Of a DNA stretch of 40,084 nucleotides, positions 30,524 to 39,028 are shown one piece after another. The notes under the pieces are model-generated. The model was given only the letters and a program-made list of their open reading frames with translations. It had not been told where the DNA came from and did not search any database. Both the position numbers and the translations under genes were made by a program. How positions within the stretch are numbered: position 1 is the first letter of the stretch; the number at the start of each line of letters is the position of its first letter. Source of the DNA: Gammaproteobacteria bacterium (GTDB taxonomy: Bacteria > Pseudomonadota > Gammaproteobacteria > Granulosicoccales > Granulosicoccaceae); assembly GCA_019634245.1 (NCBI GenBank), contig JAHQVR010000193.1, forward strand, positions 1-40,084. The letters run 5' to 3'.

Positions 30524-32676
30524 CTAGCTTTTGACGCACGCTCTTCATTGAGCGAATCAATCAATCGTTGCCGATACCATTTTTGATCAAACTCTCGCAG
30601 TAGTTGTTCACGCCGTATCTCCAACGCATCGAGTTTGTCAGCAGTATCGATTTCTAGCTCACGCCGTATTTCCTGACGACGCAGTGCGCTTTGCCGATAA
30701 CTCATAAAGGTAGCGTCATCGCGCTCACACCCACTACTGGCGTTCTTGGGAAACAAGGTGGAGTAACCACGCCCGGGTAGAAGACCGGTGCGAATAGAGT
30801 CATCCAGCTTCTCATCTAGAAGAAGACTCTGCAGAGCGCGAGTGCGAAACTCTTCTTCGCTGACGTTCTTGTCGTTGAACAGTGCAATCAAGGTATCCCG
30901 CTCAGCGACATCCAGACCATATTCGTAAGCCAGCAACGCTAGATTCTGTGCCGTGTACATATCCAGATACATCATCACCAATTCCAACAAGCTCAAACCC
31001 GCCCGCAGGCGCACAACGTTGATATGGTGTGGTCGCGCTCGGTAACGCGGATCGATTTGACTCTCCTTTAACTCAATGAGCAAGCGTTCCAGTAGCGGCC
31101 TGACAATTTCTCCGCGATCTCGTTCAGCCCAATAAATCCGTGCAGCGCTGTGCTTCCAATAGCCCCACATGAGTTCGGGGTCGCGAATGCCCTCCTCGAG
31201 CGACACCACCGTGTCGAGTAGCTTTATGACGATTCCAGACAGCGTGTAAGGCACTGCAGCTTCGGTCGGTTTCAAGTTCATTTGTGTAAACCGACCCACA
31301 TTGTATTGGGCTTGTGGCAACAGCAAATGCGGGTGTTGCAGCGTAATTTTGGCCTTATTCGCACCGTCGGATACCGCGGCCGAATCGGTTAATTCCGATA
31401 CCATCGCAGCGATGGGGCCACCAAACCGAAATTGCATTCGCCTGAGTGAGTGCCCAAACCCAGTCACTCGAAGCGAACCATCCTCGACAACGTCGTGTAA
31501 CAGTGCAATAGAAATTATGACGGGTTCTAGTGCACGGCCAAGCACACGCTCGGCGATGGAGCAGATGCGAAACGCATGGGCAGACATCGTACTCAGTGAC
31601 TTTCGACGCCCTTTATCCAGTGACCGAATCAGCTCAAGGCTGGCGATGTGCACTGTTTCAATGGAATTGGGTGCTTCGGCGGCTACAAAGTATTCCATGA
31701 CCGGTAGATTGATGTGAACTTCATGCACGGCCTTACCGCGGCGACCCGACAGCCGCTCTCGTTTGCACGGATCGTCCAGCGCATCCTTCACGGCGATCAT
31801 TAACGTATCCCGCAGTGGCTCTCGCAGAGCATAGTGATCGACACCGCTCATCGCAAAAGCTGCTTCCGCTAGTTGATAGGCTTTTTCTAAAAATGGACGC
31901 TCTGCAAACTCACCCGATACCTCAATACCTTTGCGGCGGAGCTCGGCGTGGCTCTCGGTATCTAAAAAGCTCAGTACCTGGTCCCCTGCTGCGCGTGCGG
32001 TTAGCCGGAGCCGACTGGCATAGATAGCCGCTACAGCACAGGCCACTTGCCCAGTGGGTGCATCCTGGGGTGTCTGGCCGGCAACGACCGCGCATTCAAA
32101 TTCGTGCAAATAATCGCTGATCACTCGAACGTGGCTCGCCACGGCCTCGCCAAACCAACTGAATATATAAGTGTCATCAACCAATTCGTGGTCATGGGAC
32201 GAAAACGCACTGTACAAATAACGTTTGCCCATGGTGTCTTGCAGCATCGTTGCAACGATATGATCGTGCGTCATGCTGGCCATCCCTTGTCCATGACAGC
32301 CATACAATCTCACTCCCAACAACATGTTGGCAGCCAATACTGATCCGTGAATCACCGATTCCAGTTTGGGCAGCCGATTGCTGTTGATGGTGGTATCGGC
32401 GCCTAAGGCCTGCAGGTCGATCTGCTCAACCTGAATCGATTCTGGATCTAGGTCCTGATCAGGAAATATTTCATCAGCGATGACATCTCGGCCGCGCTGG
32501 GTTCGAAAGAAGGCAGTGGGTATTTGGCTGAGCGGCACCGCATGTTCCGCTTCTCGAGCTATCCATTCACGGGACAAGCTACCGGCAATGACTCGCTCAG
32601 CGTCGCAGGTGCCAGCCAGCAATCCGTAAGCTCGGACGAGCTTGACGAGATCGGTTTGCGGATACGCACGCGCCAC
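30520..32676 (-). CDS. Large HD-domain protein with an intact RelA/SpoT-type (p)ppGpp hydrolase signature
   Basis: A 718-residue cytoplasmic protein I cannot place in a named family as a whole. Residues 357-490 match the HD hydrolase half of RelA/SpoT/Mesh1: Arg358-Lys-Ser then His367 at the same nine-residue spacing as in Rel (RKSx6H), LLHDVVEDG (His394, Asp395, Glu398, Asp399) and KLLD with Asp488 for the KxxD. No synthetase domain, TGS or ACT domain is seen. The N-terminal 350 residues are mostly helical with extra His/Asp (THDHIVATML, SHDHELVDD), and the C-terminal 200 residues are helical, ending in a coiled coil. The start is GTG 32676 with GGAT upstream. It follows the kinase gene by 82 bases. 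Confidence 0.75.
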   Translation of the reverse strand: MARAYPQTDLVKLVRAYGLLAGTCDAERVIAGSLSREWIAREAEHAVPLSQIPTAFFRTQRGRDVIADEIFPDQDLDPESIQVEQIDLQALGADTTINSNRLPKLESVIHGSVLAANMLLGVRLYGCHGQGMASMTHDHIVATMLQDTMGKRYLYSAFSSHDHELVDDTYIFSWFGEAVASHVRVISDYLHEFECAVVAGQTPQDAPTGQVACAVAAIYASRLRLTARAAGDQVLSFLDTESHAELRRKGIEVSGEFAERPFLEKAYQLAEAAFAMSGVDHYALREPLRDTLMIAVKDALDDPCKRERLSGRRGKAVHEVHINLPVMEYFVAAEAPNSIETVHIASLELIRSLDKGRRKSLSTMSAHAFRICSIAERVLGRALEPVIISIALLHDVVEDGSLRVTGFGHSLRRMQFRFGGPIAAMVSELTDSAAVSDGANKAKITLQHPHLLLPQAQYNVGRFTQMNLKPTEAAVPYTLSGIVIKLLDTVVSLEEGIRDPELMWGYWKHSAARIYWAERDRGEIVRPLLERLLIELKESQIDPRYRARPHHINVVRLRAGLSLLELVMMYLDMYTAQNLALLAYEYGLDVAERDTLIALFNDKNVSEEEFRTRALQSLLLDEKLDDSIRTGLLPGRGYSTLFPKNASSGCERDDATFMSYRQSALRRQEIRRELEIDTADKLDALEIRREQLLREFDQKWYRQRLIDSLNEERASKAS

Positions 32677-32698
32677 GAAAGAGATCCAAATCTAAGGA

Positions 32699-32711
32699 AT
32701 GCTTAAAGCAT
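32699..32711. promoter_or_regulatory. Perfect 13-base dyad between the kinase and HD-protein genes
   Basis: ATGCTT and AAGCAT flank a central A. It lies 23 bases upstream of the GTG start of the HD-domain gene, in the 82-base gap after the kinase stop. It could be an operator or a short leader hairpin; a -10-like TATGCT overlaps it on the minus strand. Confidence 0.35.
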
Positions 32712-32758
32712 AGCAACCTTATGCGAAAATAAAATGTAACTTATTGGCAATTTATTAG

Positions 32759-34954
32759 CTAGGATGCTGAAGCTTCAAGAGCCTCATCAGCGACCGTCAC
32801 CGTGGCATTGGAAGCATGGGAACCTACCGGAGCTACCGTAGGTAAAAATACCTCGAATTGCGCACCAGCCATTGGTGTTGAGCTCACTTCAAGCCGACCA
32901 CCATAGCGACGAACAATGCTGTAGCTCAACGACAGCCCAAGGCCAGTGCCGCTCTCTTTTCCACTTGTAAAAAATGGATCAAATAACTGAGGCAAATGTT
33001 TGGGTTCGATCCCCACACCATCATCACTCACCGTGACATTGACCGAGCCATCAGCGGCCATCGATGTTGAAACCTCTATGTGGCCAGCCTGCTCAACAGC
33101 CTCAATCGCATTCATCAGCAGATTGACCATCACCTGCTGAAACTCTTGTGCATCGATCCGAACTCGATCAACGGACATTAATTTTTCGTCCAGCACAATC
33201 TGTTTTTGCTCAAGCTCATGCTGAACCAGCACGATCGAATCAGACACGAGGGCATTTATTTCCACCTCCATGGCCGCACTCTTTGCCAGGCTCGACGTAT
33301 CACTCAACTCGGCCGCCGAGGCGCGGAGCAGCGAATGAATCTCATCGTCATAATCGCCCTCCATCGGGGTGAAGCTGTTGGGCCGAGAATATTGCAGCAA
33401 TTTGTCGGTAATGGATCGGATCCGATAGACCTGCTCGAAGATCAGATCGATTTCAGTGTCCACCTTCTCTCGCGCATCACCAAGATCCGCCACCAGCACT
33501 TCCATATTGCCCAATATGACCGCTGTGGGGTTATTGATTTCATGCGCCACGCCAGCCGTCAGATGCCCCAGCGCCGCCAATTTTTCCGCATTAGCCAACT
33601 GCTCGCGTGTGGTTCTCAGCAGATGAATCGATTCCTGCAACGAGTCATTTTTTGATTGCAGTTCAGCCGTGCGCAGCTCCACTTGCTCCTCGAGTTCGTG
33701 CGTGTGCTGATCGATACGGGCACGTTGTTCGTCCAAGGCCTCGAGCATCGAGTCGAACTGTTCACCGAGTTCGCCTACTTCATCGTGTGTATTCAGAGCA
33801 CCAATCCGGCGGCTCTTTCCTTGGGCGGTGGCGCGTACGGCAACCGCGATGGCCTCAATCGGGGCAAATATGGTCTTAGCCCCAATCGCGGCCACCATTG
33901 AGGCAATACAAGCGCCAGCCAAGGCGATCCCGGCCAGCCAAGTGACAGCTCGTTCCATATCTGAACGAAAGGGCGCTTCAAGATAGCCAGCGTAGAGCAT
34001 GCCGACTTTGTTGCCATTAACATCAATGATGGGTTCATAAGCGGAGATATACCAATCGTTCACAACGAACGCGCGATCGATCCATTGCTCACCTTTTTGC
34101 AGAACCGTGTTGCGCACCTCGGTCGACACACGGGTTCCCAATGCTCGGTCCTCCCGACTTCCGGGGACATTGGTGGTAATCCGAACATCATCCAGAAATA
34201 CCGTAACCGTACCGCGACTGCCGATAGCCAAAGAACCAGGACCATAAACCAAATCACGAATCTCATCGACAAACCCAAAGTTTTTGTTCAGCAATACGCC
34301 ACCTTCGAGCACGGCGATCAACTGATCCGAATCGTCCAGAACCGCCCGAAGCACACGTATCACCATCGCTCGATCTTCATGGGTGCGTGTCGTCGGTGAT
34401 GCGCGAGGAGTCTCAACCAGTGGCAAGACAACCTTATCGGCCTCTATCTGTGGTTCTTGTTGCCACTCATCACGTTCATAGATTTCAATACCTGTAGCAA
34501 AGTACTGGTCGCTTTTGCTCGGATGTAAAACCGCGTCACTAATGGGCGATACTTTGAGTGGCTGTAGTAGCCAACCGTCTCGTGTCAGCCGACGTTGGCC
34601 ATCCGCTCGGTACAAATTAAGAAAGTCCAACCCATATTCCAGCCGATGCGAGACCAACAAGTCCATCATCGGCTCGACACTATTTGAGTCAAGTTGGGCT
34701 CGAAAAATGGCACTGTCAGCCAAAAACTCAATTTCCCGCTGACGGTCGGTTTCTATGCGGACGAAGCCATCATGAGCCACCCGCAAATCGGTATTTACCT
34801 TAGTAAAGAGTTGTTGATAGGTGTAGTTGCTGGTCCAGGTAGAGGTTAGGTAGATCAGTGTGCCGGTGAGAAGCAGTAGGGGTATCAATACCAAAGACAG
34901 CAACTTGTACCGCAAACTTCCGCCGAAGAAGAGTCGCTGCAGGAGTGCGAGCAT
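32759..34954 (-). CDS. Membrane sensor histidine kinase with Cache-type sensor and HAMP
   Basis: A 731-residue inner-membrane kinase. One helix near residues 17-38 and a second near 340-360 flank a periplasmic region of about 300 residues, Cache-like (VTVFLDDVRITTNV, YISAYEPIIDVNGNKVGMLYAGYLE). A HAMP (FAPIEAIAVAVRATAQGKSRRI), a coiled coil, then the phosphorylated His in HEINNP (about 470) and the ATPase with N-box NLLMNAIEAV (about 613) and DDGVGI and GTGLGLSLS follow. The layout is DctB/NtrB-like, typical for kinases that partner NtrC regulators. It starts eight bases after the regulator stop, so they form a pair. The ligand is unknown. Confidence 0.92.
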   Translation of the reverse strand: MLALLQRLFFGGSLRYKLLSLVLIPLLLLTGTLIYLTSTWTSNYTYQQLFTKVNTDLRVAHDGFVRIETDRQREIEFLADSAIFRAQLDSNSVEPMMDLLVSHRLEYGLDFLNLYRADGQRRLTRDGWLLQPLKVSPISDAVLHPSKSDQYFATGIEIYERDEWQQEPQIEADKVVLPLVETPRASPTTRTHEDRAMVIRVLRAVLDDSDQLIAVLEGGVLLNKNFGFVDEIRDLVYGPGSLAIGSRGTVTVFLDDVRITTNVPGSREDRALGTRVSTEVRNTVLQKGEQWIDRAFVVNDWYISAYEPIIDVNGNKVGMLYAGYLEAPFRSDMERAVTWLAGIALAGACIASMVAAIGAKTIFAPIEAIAVAVRATAQGKSRRIGALNTHDEVGELGEQFDSMLEALDEQRARIDQHTHELEEQVELRTAELQSKNDSLQESIHLLRTTREQLANAEKLAALGHLTAGVAHEINNPTAVILGNMEVLVADLGDAREKVDTEIDLIFEQVYRIRSITDKLLQYSRPNSFTPMEGDYDDEIHSLLRASAAELSDTSSLAKSAAMEVEINALVSDSIVLVQHELEQKQIVLDEKLMSVDRVRIDAQEFQQVMVNLLMNAIEAVEQAGHIEVSTSMAADGSVNVTVSDDGVGIEPKHLPQLFDPFFTSGKESGTGLGLSLSYSIVRRYGGRLEVSSTPMAGAQFEVFLPTVAPVGSHASNATVTVADEALEASAS

Positions 34955-34961
34955 CGCTTGT

Positions 34962-36431
34962 TCAGCCTTCGCTCTTTAAGGTATCTTGCTTGGCCCAGAT
35001 ATTCTGTTTTCGTTCCAGAGTTTTCCTAGAGACCCCCAATTGCCGAGCCGCTGCGGACTTGTTGTTATTCACAGAAGCCAGCACCGCTTCAATTTGAGCT
35101 CGCTCAACCGCCTCCATCGTCCAGTGCAATGGGTACCCCATGTCGGACTCACCCACTTTTGAGCTCTCACCGCGAGTGCTGTCGGCTGGCAAACGACCCA
35201 ACAATAGTGTTCGTTCGACGACATTTTTCAATTCGCGGACATTCCCGGGCCAGTAGTAATTGTTCAACCGTTCCCAATCGGTGTGCATGAGCTCCACCGG
35301 CGCGAGGCGCATTTCAGCAGCTAGCGTTTCGAAAAAATGTTTGACCAACAACGGAATGTCGTCGAGCCGTTCTCGCAAGGGCGGTACGTTGAGCTGCAAT
35401 ACATTTAAACGAAAGTACAGATCCTGGCGAAATTGTCCGCTTTCAGAAAGTTCGCCCAGGTCGCGGTTCGTGGCCGCCAGCACCCGGACATCCACTGGAA
35501 TTTCTCGCTCGCCGCCCAACGGCCGAATCACTTTCTCTTCTAAAATGCGTAACAACTTCGCCTGCATCACCAACGGCAGTTCACCGATTTCATCAAGAAA
35601 CAGGGTGCCTCTATCGGCGTGCAGAAACAATCCATCCCGGCTTTGGTTAGCTCCAGGAAAGGCGCCCTGCAAATGGCCAATGAGTTCGCTTTCGAAGGCT
35701 TCGGGGGCCACTGTTCCACAATTGATAGACACAAACGGCCCATCCCGTTGACTCATCGTGTGAATCGCCCGAGCGAGCATTTCTTTTCCGGTACCGGTTT
35801 CACCACAGATTAAGATCGGCGATTGACTCAGCGCAGCTCGATGACCGAGTTCAAGCACTTCTTTGAACCGTTCGCTCTCGCCGATCAATCCGGTGGATTC
35901 GTGTAATTGATTGATCTGCAAACGCAGTAATGAATTTTCCCGTAATACTTGTCGCTTTTGTAGGCTTCTCTGAATGGAGACAAAAATCTGCTCCATGCGA
36001 AAGGGCTTCATAATGAAATCATCCGCGCTGTTACGCAAGGCGGCGACTGCCATGTCTAAATCGGCATACGCAGTCATGTAGATAACATGAGTTTCGACAC
36101 CACGCTCACGCAGCTGATGCACCCAATCTAAGCCAGACAAACCAGGAAGCCGGATGTCAACGATTAATAGGTCGAAGTGATAACGCAATCGTAGTGCTTC
36201 GGCATCCTCTGCACTACCGGCCACCTCTAACAAAGCACAGCGATTCTCCAACGTGCGCTTTAAAAAATTTCGCATGCCCGGCTCATCGTCAACGATAAGC
36301 ACCGCAGCGGACGATAGCAGAATCTCTACCTCGGCATGAATATCACCCGCTTTGTCAGCACCGCTCGCAGAATTGAAAGCCTGTGATCGACGTTCGGGTT
36401 TACTGGCCTGGTTCTTCCGCGTGCCAGACAT
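34962..36431 (-). CDS. NtrC-family response regulator with GAFPGA loop
   Basis: A 489-residue sigma-54-dependent activator: a 40-residue disordered start, a receiver domain with phospho-acceptor Asp92 (LLIVDIRLPG), the AAA+ domain with Walker A GETGTGKE (210-217) and Walker B TLFLDEIGE (276-284), and a C-terminal Fis-type helix-turn-helix (NNNKSAAARQLGVSRKTLERK). The sigma-54 contact loop reads GAFPGA (256-261) instead of GAFTGA. The T to P change is a single base (CCT versus ACT). It pairs with the adjacent kinase. It follows nth by 81 bases on the same strand, and no -24/-12 promoter was found in the gap. Confidence 0.93.
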   Translation of the reverse strand: MSGTRKNQASKPERRSQAFNSASGADKAGDIHAEVEILLSSAAVLIVDDEPGMRNFLKRTLENRCALLEVAGSAEDAEALRLRYHFDLLIVDIRLPGLSGLDWVHQLRERGVETHVIYMTAYADLDMAVAALRNSADDFIMKPFRMEQIFVSIQRSLQKRQVLRENSLLRLQINQLHESTGLIGESERFKEVLELGHRAALSQSPILICGETGTGKEMLARAIHTMSQRDGPFVSINCGTVAPEAFESELIGHLQGAFPGANQSRDGLFLHADRGTLFLDEIGELPLVMQAKLLRILEEKVIRPLGGEREIPVDVRVLAATNRDLGELSESGQFRQDLYFRLNVLQLNVPPLRERLDDIPLLVKHFFETLAAEMRLAPVELMHTDWERLNNYYWPGNVRELKNVVERTLLLGRLPADSTRGESSKVGESDMGYPLHWTMEAVERAQIEAVLASVNNNKSAAARQLGVSRKTLERKQNIWAKQDTLKSEG

Positions 36432-36512
36432 TGGATTCAGCTACTCATCGAGGTTAGTTAGTTACTCAGCCGTATTCTCCAACCTTGCCGGAAAACCGTC
36501 ATATCGTCAACC

Positions 36513-37145
36513 TCAGTCAGTTTTGTCTTTAAAGTCACACAGATCTCGTATGACGCACTTGGCACATCTGGGTTTTCGGGCCACACACACATAGCGTCCA
36601 TGCAATATTAACCAGTGATGTGCATCCAGCAAATAGTCCTTCGGAACATGGCGCAGCAGCTTTTTTTCCACCTCAACAACATCCTTTCCTTTTGCTATAC
36701 CGGTTCTATTCGAGACCCGAAAGATGTGTGTATCAACTGCCATGGCCGGCTGACGAAATGCGGTGTTCAACACAACATTTGCCGTTTTTCTTCCCACCCC
36801 CGGCAGCGCTTCCAACGCTTCTCGAGATTCCGGCACACAACCTTCGTGTAAATCGATCAATTGCTGACTGGCCTTGATGACATTTTTCGCTTTCGTATTA
36901 AATAGGCCAATGGTTTTTATGTATTTGCGCACCCCCGCCTCGCCAAGCTTGACCATAGCGGCAGGCGTATTCGCCACCGCATACAATTTTTCGGTGGCTT
37001 GATTGACACTGACATCCGTAGCTTGAGCAGACAACAACACCGAAATGAGCAATTCATAGTGGCTCGAATACACCAGTTCGGTTTGCGGATTGGGATTCTG
37101 CGCCTTCAGTCGTGCAAATATTTCTTCGCGTTTGTGCGGATTCAT
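36513..37145 (-). CDS. nth: Endonuclease III
   Basis: DNA glycosylase/AP lyase that removes oxidised pyrimidines. The 210-residue product aligns with E. coli Nth without gaps at the key sites: Lys120 in LPGVGRKTANVV, Asp138 in AVDTHIFRVSNR, and the [4Fe-4S] cysteines 187, 194, 197 and 203 (CVARKPRCAKCVIRDLC). I start at ATG 37145 (MNPHKREEIF), which matches the family N-terminus. The frame is open to a GTG at 37193, but those 16 residues are unlike the family. It is divergent from the SRAP gene. The regulator gene downstream may share its transcript. Confidence 0.96.
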   Translation of the reverse strand: MNPHKREEIFARLKAQNPNPQTELVYSSHYELLISVLLSAQATDVSVNQATEKLYAVANTPAAMVKLGEAGVRKYIKTIGLFNTKAKNVIKASQQLIDLHEGCVPESREALEALPGVGRKTANVVLNTAFRQPAMAVDTHIFRVSNRTGIAKGKDVVEVEKKLLRHVPKDYLLDAHHWLILHGRYVCVARKPRCAKCVIRDLCDFKDKTD

Positions 37146-37244
37146 AAGCAATTTTAGCTGGCTACGCTGCCAGTTTCGATTTAGGATAGTCACCAGTGCA
37201 GCGTTGAACGAAGTCTCTCTACAGACTAACGTAAGGAGTGACCC

Positions 37245-37925
37245 ATGTGTGGCCGAATCAATGTTTCAGACAACGAAGGCGTTCGGTTGCTGCTGGAGAT
37301 GCTTGGAATGGAGACTTGGCCTCAGCGAGATCCACGTTATAACATTGCACCCACTCAAAGCCTGGACGTCGTCGGCTGGCACAATGAGGCGCCAACGTTG
37401 AGCTCTATGCGGTGGGGAATTGTTCCAGCCTGGGCTAAGCCTGGCACTTTTAGCCGGCCACTGATTAACGCACGCAGTGAAACCGTCAGAGAAAAACCGT
37501 CCTTTCGCAACCTAATTAAATCACAACGGGTGCTGGTCCCGGTCAACGGCTACTACGAATGGCATCGGGAGAACAAAACCAAAACACCCTACTACATAAC
37601 TCCGTCAACGTCCGCTGCCATGTTCATCGCCGGAATCTATCAAAAGCCTACCAAAGCCATGGTGGATGAACTCGGCAAAAAGGCCAAAAGCGATGTCTGT
37701 GTTCTGACCATCGAAGCCAACCAATCACTCAGCCAGGTGCACAACAGAATGCCCATTCTGATTAGTGCCGATGACGCACTCACCTGGATTCAACCCAACT
37801 CTGCAGAGAGTATCGATGCCCTGCTGCTGCAGGCGAGCAACGATGCCCTTCACTACAGAGAAGTATCCAGCTTTGTAAATTCATCTCGCAATGAAGGCCC
37901 CGAATGCATAGAAGAAGTGGCCTGA
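37245..37925 (+). CDS. SRAP-domain protein (YedK/HMCES family)
   Basis: Forms a stable crosslink to abasic sites in single-stranded DNA and shields them. The 226-residue product has Cys2 as the N-terminal nucleophile after Met removal (MCGRINVS), Asn75 in INARSET, Glu105 in NGYYEW and His166 in VHNRMP, at or close to the spacing of E. coli YedK. ATG 37245 is preceded by AAGGAG, a good ribosome site. It is divergent from nth, also a base-damage enzyme, across a 99-base intergenic region. Cytoplasmic. Confidence 0.93.
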   Translation: MCGRINVSDNEGVRLLLEMLGMETWPQRDPRYNIAPTQSLDVVGWHNEAPTLSSMRWGIVPAWAKPGTFSRPLINARSETVREKPSFRNLIKSQRVLVPVNGYYEWHRENKTKTPYYITPSTSAAMFIAGIYQKPTKAMVDELGKKAKSDVCVLTIEANQSLSQVHNRMPILISADDALTWIQPNSAESIDALLLQASNDALHYREVSSFVNSSRNEGPECIEEVA

Positions 37926-37973
37926 ATATTTTCCAGCTAAACACCCTGATCGTCACACACATTGGAGGAAGAT

Positions 37974-38996
37974 ATGGTTAATACCAGTCGTCGTAAAGCG
38001 CTTGCACTCATTGGTGCATCAGTCGCTGCAAGCAGTTTTGGAACCCCGCTACTCGCACAGAACAAAAAAATCAAAGTGGGTGCGTTACGGTTCACCTCAC
38101 ACTCAGCAAGCTTTATCGCGCTTGAACGAGGGTACTTTGCTGATGCCGGTTTAGATGTTGAGTTTGAGTTTTTCCAAGCCGCACAACCTATGGCGGTAGC
38201 CATCGCCAGCGGCGACATCGACTACGCTGTAACGGCCGTGTCAGGTGGATTGATCAGTCTGGCTCAAAAAGGGGCTATCAAAGTGATCGGTGGCGCCTTG
38301 AGCGAAGAGTCAGGCATCGATGGTCAGAAAATTCTCGTCTCCGATGCAGCGTTTCAGGCAGGCAAAGCATCACCCAAAGATCTAGACGGCGCTACCTGGG
38401 CCATTACCCAATCCGGTTCATCGTTCCACTACATGGGTTCCAAGATCGCTCAAGCAGAAGGCATAAACCTGTCTTATAAGCCGTTACAAAAGGTCGGTGC
38501 GATTATCGGTGCGCTGAAATCAGGTCAGATCGATGCCTGGTCGATCGTGCCACACATCGCCAAACCGTTAGCCGGCTCTGGCGCCGTACATATCATTGGC
38601 GATGTCGCCAACTATCTACCCGATTATCAAGTGACTACCGTATTTACCTCCGCGAAGAATGCATCCGACAATCGCGACCAAACCACACGATTTTTATCCG
38701 CCTTCTCCAAAGGTGCCGATGACTACGCCGCCGCCATGATTGACAAAACCGGCGGCGACCAAGGCATGAACGACATGGTCGATCTGATCCATAAGTATGT
38801 GTATACAGACCGACCGCGGGAGAAAGCAGCCCCATCGATCATCAATGGCACCATGCGCATTAATAGTGGCGCAGCACTGAACATCGCATCGATAGAAGAT
38901 CAGCTCAAGTGGTTTCAATCAGAGGGATTAGTTGATGCGTCAATCACACTCGATACTCTGGTTGATCAGTCTTACGTCGAGATTCTGGGAAAGTAG
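37974..38996 (+). CDS. NitT/TauT-type ABC importer, substrate-binding protein
   Basis: Periplasmic binding protein of an ABC importer. A Tat-like start (SRRKALALIGASVAAS) leads to cleavage near LLA-QN. The body has the NMT1/SsuA-like pattern: IKVGALRFTSHSASFIALERGYFADAGLDVEF, then FFQAAQPMAVAIASGDIDYAVTAVSGGLISLAQKG and KPLQKVGAIIGALKSGQIDAWSIVPH. The family imports nitrate, taurine, alkanesulfonates, pyrimidine precursors and others; the cargo here cannot be told. I start at ATG 37974 with GGAGGAAG just upstream; a TTG at 37962 is in frame. Part of a three-gene system with the ATPase and permease that follow. Confidence 0.9.
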   Translation: MVNTSRRKALALIGASVAASSFGTPLLAQNKKIKVGALRFTSHSASFIALERGYFADAGLDVEFEFFQAAQPMAVAIASGDIDYAVTAVSGGLISLAQKGAIKVIGGALSEESGIDGQKILVSDAAFQAGKASPKDLDGATWAITQSGSSFHYMGSKIAQAEGINLSYKPLQKVGAIIGALKSGQIDAWSIVPHIAKPLAGSGAVHIIGDVANYLPDYQVTTVFTSAKNASDNRDQTTRFLSAFSKGADDYAAAMIDKTGGDQGMNDMVDLIHKYVYTDRPREKAAPSIINGTMRINSGAALNIASIEDQLKWFQSEGLVDASITLDTLVDQSYVEILGK

Positions 38997-39028
38997 CGAA
39001 CAAACCTTAATCTGGAATTCGTTCGCCG

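Noticed and set aside
33206..33655. Plus-strand open frame of 149 codons opposite the kinase
   Set aside because: Shadow of the kinase helices; no ribosome site and no domain.
35260..35751. Plus-strand open frame of 163 codons opposite the NtrC-like regulator
   Set aside because: Ser/Arg-rich mirror of the AAA+ domain; no start signal or family.
36449..36461. GTTAGTTAGTTA-like tandem repeat upstream of the regulator
   Set aside because: Only three copies of a four-base unit; no evidence of function.
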